A stretch of DNA of 64,000 bases from Crocinitomix algicola (GTDB taxonomy: Bacteria > Bacteroidota > Bacteroidia > Flavobacteriales_D > Crocinitomicaceae). A program made the position numbers and the translations under genes. The notes below the pieces were generated by a model. The model was not told where the DNA came from. It worked only from the letters and a program-made list of their open reading frames with translations, and made no database searches. The DNA lies in NCBI RefSeq assembly GCF_001661595.2, contig NZ_LYPF02000017.1:62001-126000 (forward strand). The letters run 5' to 3'. Positions 62,565-64,000 of this stretch are shown here, one piece after another. Each line of letters opens with the position of its first letter. Position 1 is the first letter of the stretch.

Positions 62565-64000
62565 ATGGAAGAAAAAGAATTAAAATCACTTATTAAAGAA
62601 CTAGTTACTTACTCTAACGAAACAGAATGGGTAGAATTCAAATTAAACTACCATTCTAATGAAGAAATAGGTGAAAGGATTTCCGCCTTAGCAAATGGAG
62701 CTTGCTTAAATAAAAAACAATACGGATTTTTAATTTTCGGAGTAGAAGATAAAACACACAACATCAAAGGAACAACCTTCAAAGTAAAATCAGCGAAGAA
62801 AGGAAAAGAGGAATTAGAAAATTGGCTAATACAACGCTTAGACCCAAGAATAGATTTTAAAACATATGAATTTTTCTATTCCGAAGACATTAGAATTAGT
62901 ATGTATGTTATTCCTGCCGCTGTAAATAGACCTGTTAAGTTTACTAATCAAGCATATATAAGAATCGGCAGTTATACCCGATTACTTAAAGATTTCCCTG
63001 ACAAAGAAGCTAAGATTTGGAACAGAAAAAACAATATAAAGTTTGAACTTCAATTAGCAAAAGAAAACTTGGATTCTGATTCTGTAGTTTCTTTATTAGA
63101 CACCCATACATATTTCGATTTACTTAAACTTCCTTATCCTTCAAATCGTCAGGGAGTTATAGACAAATTTATTTCTGAAAATTTAGTAGAGAAAAAGACC
63201 ACTAAATATTCAATAACCAATCTTGGAGCAATTCTATTTGCAAAAAACTTAGATGATTTTCCCGACTTAAAAAGAAAAGCAATTAGAGTAATTGTGTACA
63301 AACACAATAATAAAATAGAAACCATTAGGGAGCAAATCGGAGGGAAAGGTTATGTTTCTGGCTATCAGGGTTTAATTGATTGGGTAAATAGTCAGCTACC
63401 TGCCAATGAAGAAATTGGAAAAGCATTTAGAGATGATAAAAGAATGTACCCCGAAATTGCTGTTCGTGAATTACTAGCCAATGCAATCATACACCAAGAT
63501 TTCGAAGAAAAAGGATTTCCTATGGTTGAAATATTCTCTGATAGAATTGAAATCACCAACCCAGGAATTCCTCTAATCACCCCCGAAAGATTTATTGACG
63601 AATACCAATCCCGAAATGATACACTAGCTGATTTAATGAGAAGGCTTGGAATATGTGAAGAAAAAGGAAGTGGTATTGATAAAGTAATATTTTATAACGA
63701 AGTCTATCAACTTCCTGCTCCCGAAATTCTAATCCAAGAAAAACATACAAAAGTTATTATGTACTCATACAAGACTCTTAATCAAATGGACAAAAAAGAT
63801 AAGATTAGAGCTTGCTATCAACATTGCTGTTTAAGATATGTTTCAAACGATAAAATGACAAATCAATCATTAAGAGACCGTTTTCAAATTGAAAGTAAAA
63901 ATGCTGCTATTGCATCAAGAATAATAAAGGAAGCTTTGACTGCTAAAGTTATAAAAGAAGATGACCCTGAAAGTAATTCAAGAAAATACAAAAAATATAT
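62565..64000 (+). CDS. AlbA_2-domain/HATPase-like protein, 3' end missing
   Basis: About 478 residues visible before the window edge. The N-terminal AlbA_2 (Schlafen-type) DNA-binding domain reads ETEWVEFKLNYHSNEEIGER and GFLIFGVEDKTHNIKG. A linker is followed by an ATPase-like domain with YPEIAVRELLANAIIHQDF (EILANAxxH motif) and GSGIDKVIF. Such proteins are often in mobile or defence regions as transcription regulators or effectors. Confidence 0.85.
   Translation, partial: MEEKELKSLIKELVTYSNETEWVEFKLNYHSNEEIGERISALANGACLNKKQYGFLIFGVEDKTHNIKGTTFKVKSAKKGKEELENWLIQRLDPRIDFKTYEFFYSEDIRISMYVIPAAVNRPVKFTNQAYIRIGSYTRLLKDFPDKEAKIWNRKNNIKFELQLAKENLDSDSVVSLLDTHTYFDLLKLPYPSNRQGVIDKFISENLVEKKTTKYSITNLGAILFAKNLDDFPDLKRKAIRVIVYKHNNKIETIREQIGGKGYVSGYQGLIDWVNSQLPANEEIGKAFRDDKRMYPEIAVRELLANAIIHQDFEEKGFPMVEIFSDRIEITNPGIPLITPERFIDEYQSRNDTLADLMRRLGICEEKGSGIDKVIFYNEVYQLPAPEILIQEKHTKVIMYSYKTLNQMDKKDKIRACYQHCCLRYVSNDKMTNQSLRDRFQIESKNAAIASRIIKEALTAKVIKEDDPESNSRKYKKY

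Noticed and set aside
1-64000. CRISPR arrays, tRNA and rRNA genes
   Set aside because: No regular short repeats with spacers and no tRNA or rRNA-like segments were seen on reading both strands.

Overview
The window looks like a chromosome segment of a Bacteroidota bacterium, most likely Flavobacteriales. The evidence is the low GC content, type IX secretion sorting domains (14702-16897, 22815-24020), TAnnTTTG -7 promoter boxes close to starts, the glgA-like/DUF4270/glmS block beside panC, the long form of IspG, and the acpP-fabF-rnc cluster. No rRNA, tRNA or CRISPR array was recognised.

Core region (1 to about 36.5 kb): a cut-off rhomboid protease gene; a leftward glgA-like/DUF4270/glmS operon facing panC-metK; leftward acpP-fabF-rnc; purN, marC and ygiQ; two T9SS cargo proteins; LD-carboxypeptidase; metG-ispG; small housekeeping genes; a PfkB kinase; a DUF349/membrane/glycosyltransferase run that probably assembles surface glycan; DUF3108; a sugar-phosphate isomerase; and lysS. 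The lysS terminator at 36541 ends this block.

Accessory region (36.6-64 kb) has four parts. (a) A tyrosine integrase next to lysS is followed by a tightly packed eight-gene operon (38907-44828): HTH regulator, MazG-like pyrophosphatase, TIR, double TIR, SLOG-like protein, alpha-glutamyl/putrescinyl-thymine-pyrophosphorylase-like protein, ThsB-like TIR and Nmad2-like protein. It reads as a nucleotide-centred conflict (anti-phage) system combining TIR signalling with DNA-base-modification-associated domains. Spaced inverted repeats of the same architecture lie on both sides of it. (b) A redox and sulfoxide-repair island (45053-55082) starts with an AraC-family regulator and holds AhpD-like proteins, a Grx-Grx-thioredoxin-reductase fusion, a hydrolase-OsmC fusion, TlpA-like thioredoxins, two MsrA and one MsrB. 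Three of its promoters carry a shared 37-bp element, a tandem GGAA-N6-CC repeat with 21-bp period, each exactly 20 bp upstream of the -7 box. This is probably the AraC regulator's binding site. (c) A catalytic-core-only tyrosine recombinase is followed by a leftward unit (55759-57788) with an HTH regulator, a second pyrophosphorylase/ADDT-like protein and a divergent GIY-YIG-like protein. (d) From 58282 rightward lies an integron-like cassette array: single small genes, each followed by an imperfect palindrome. The start of each gene cassette is complementary, over about 10 bp, to the left box of that cassette's own palindrome, as in integron attC sites. A gene-less cassette of about 435 bp occurs twice. 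No integron integrase is in view. The window ends inside an AlbA_2/ATPase-type gene.
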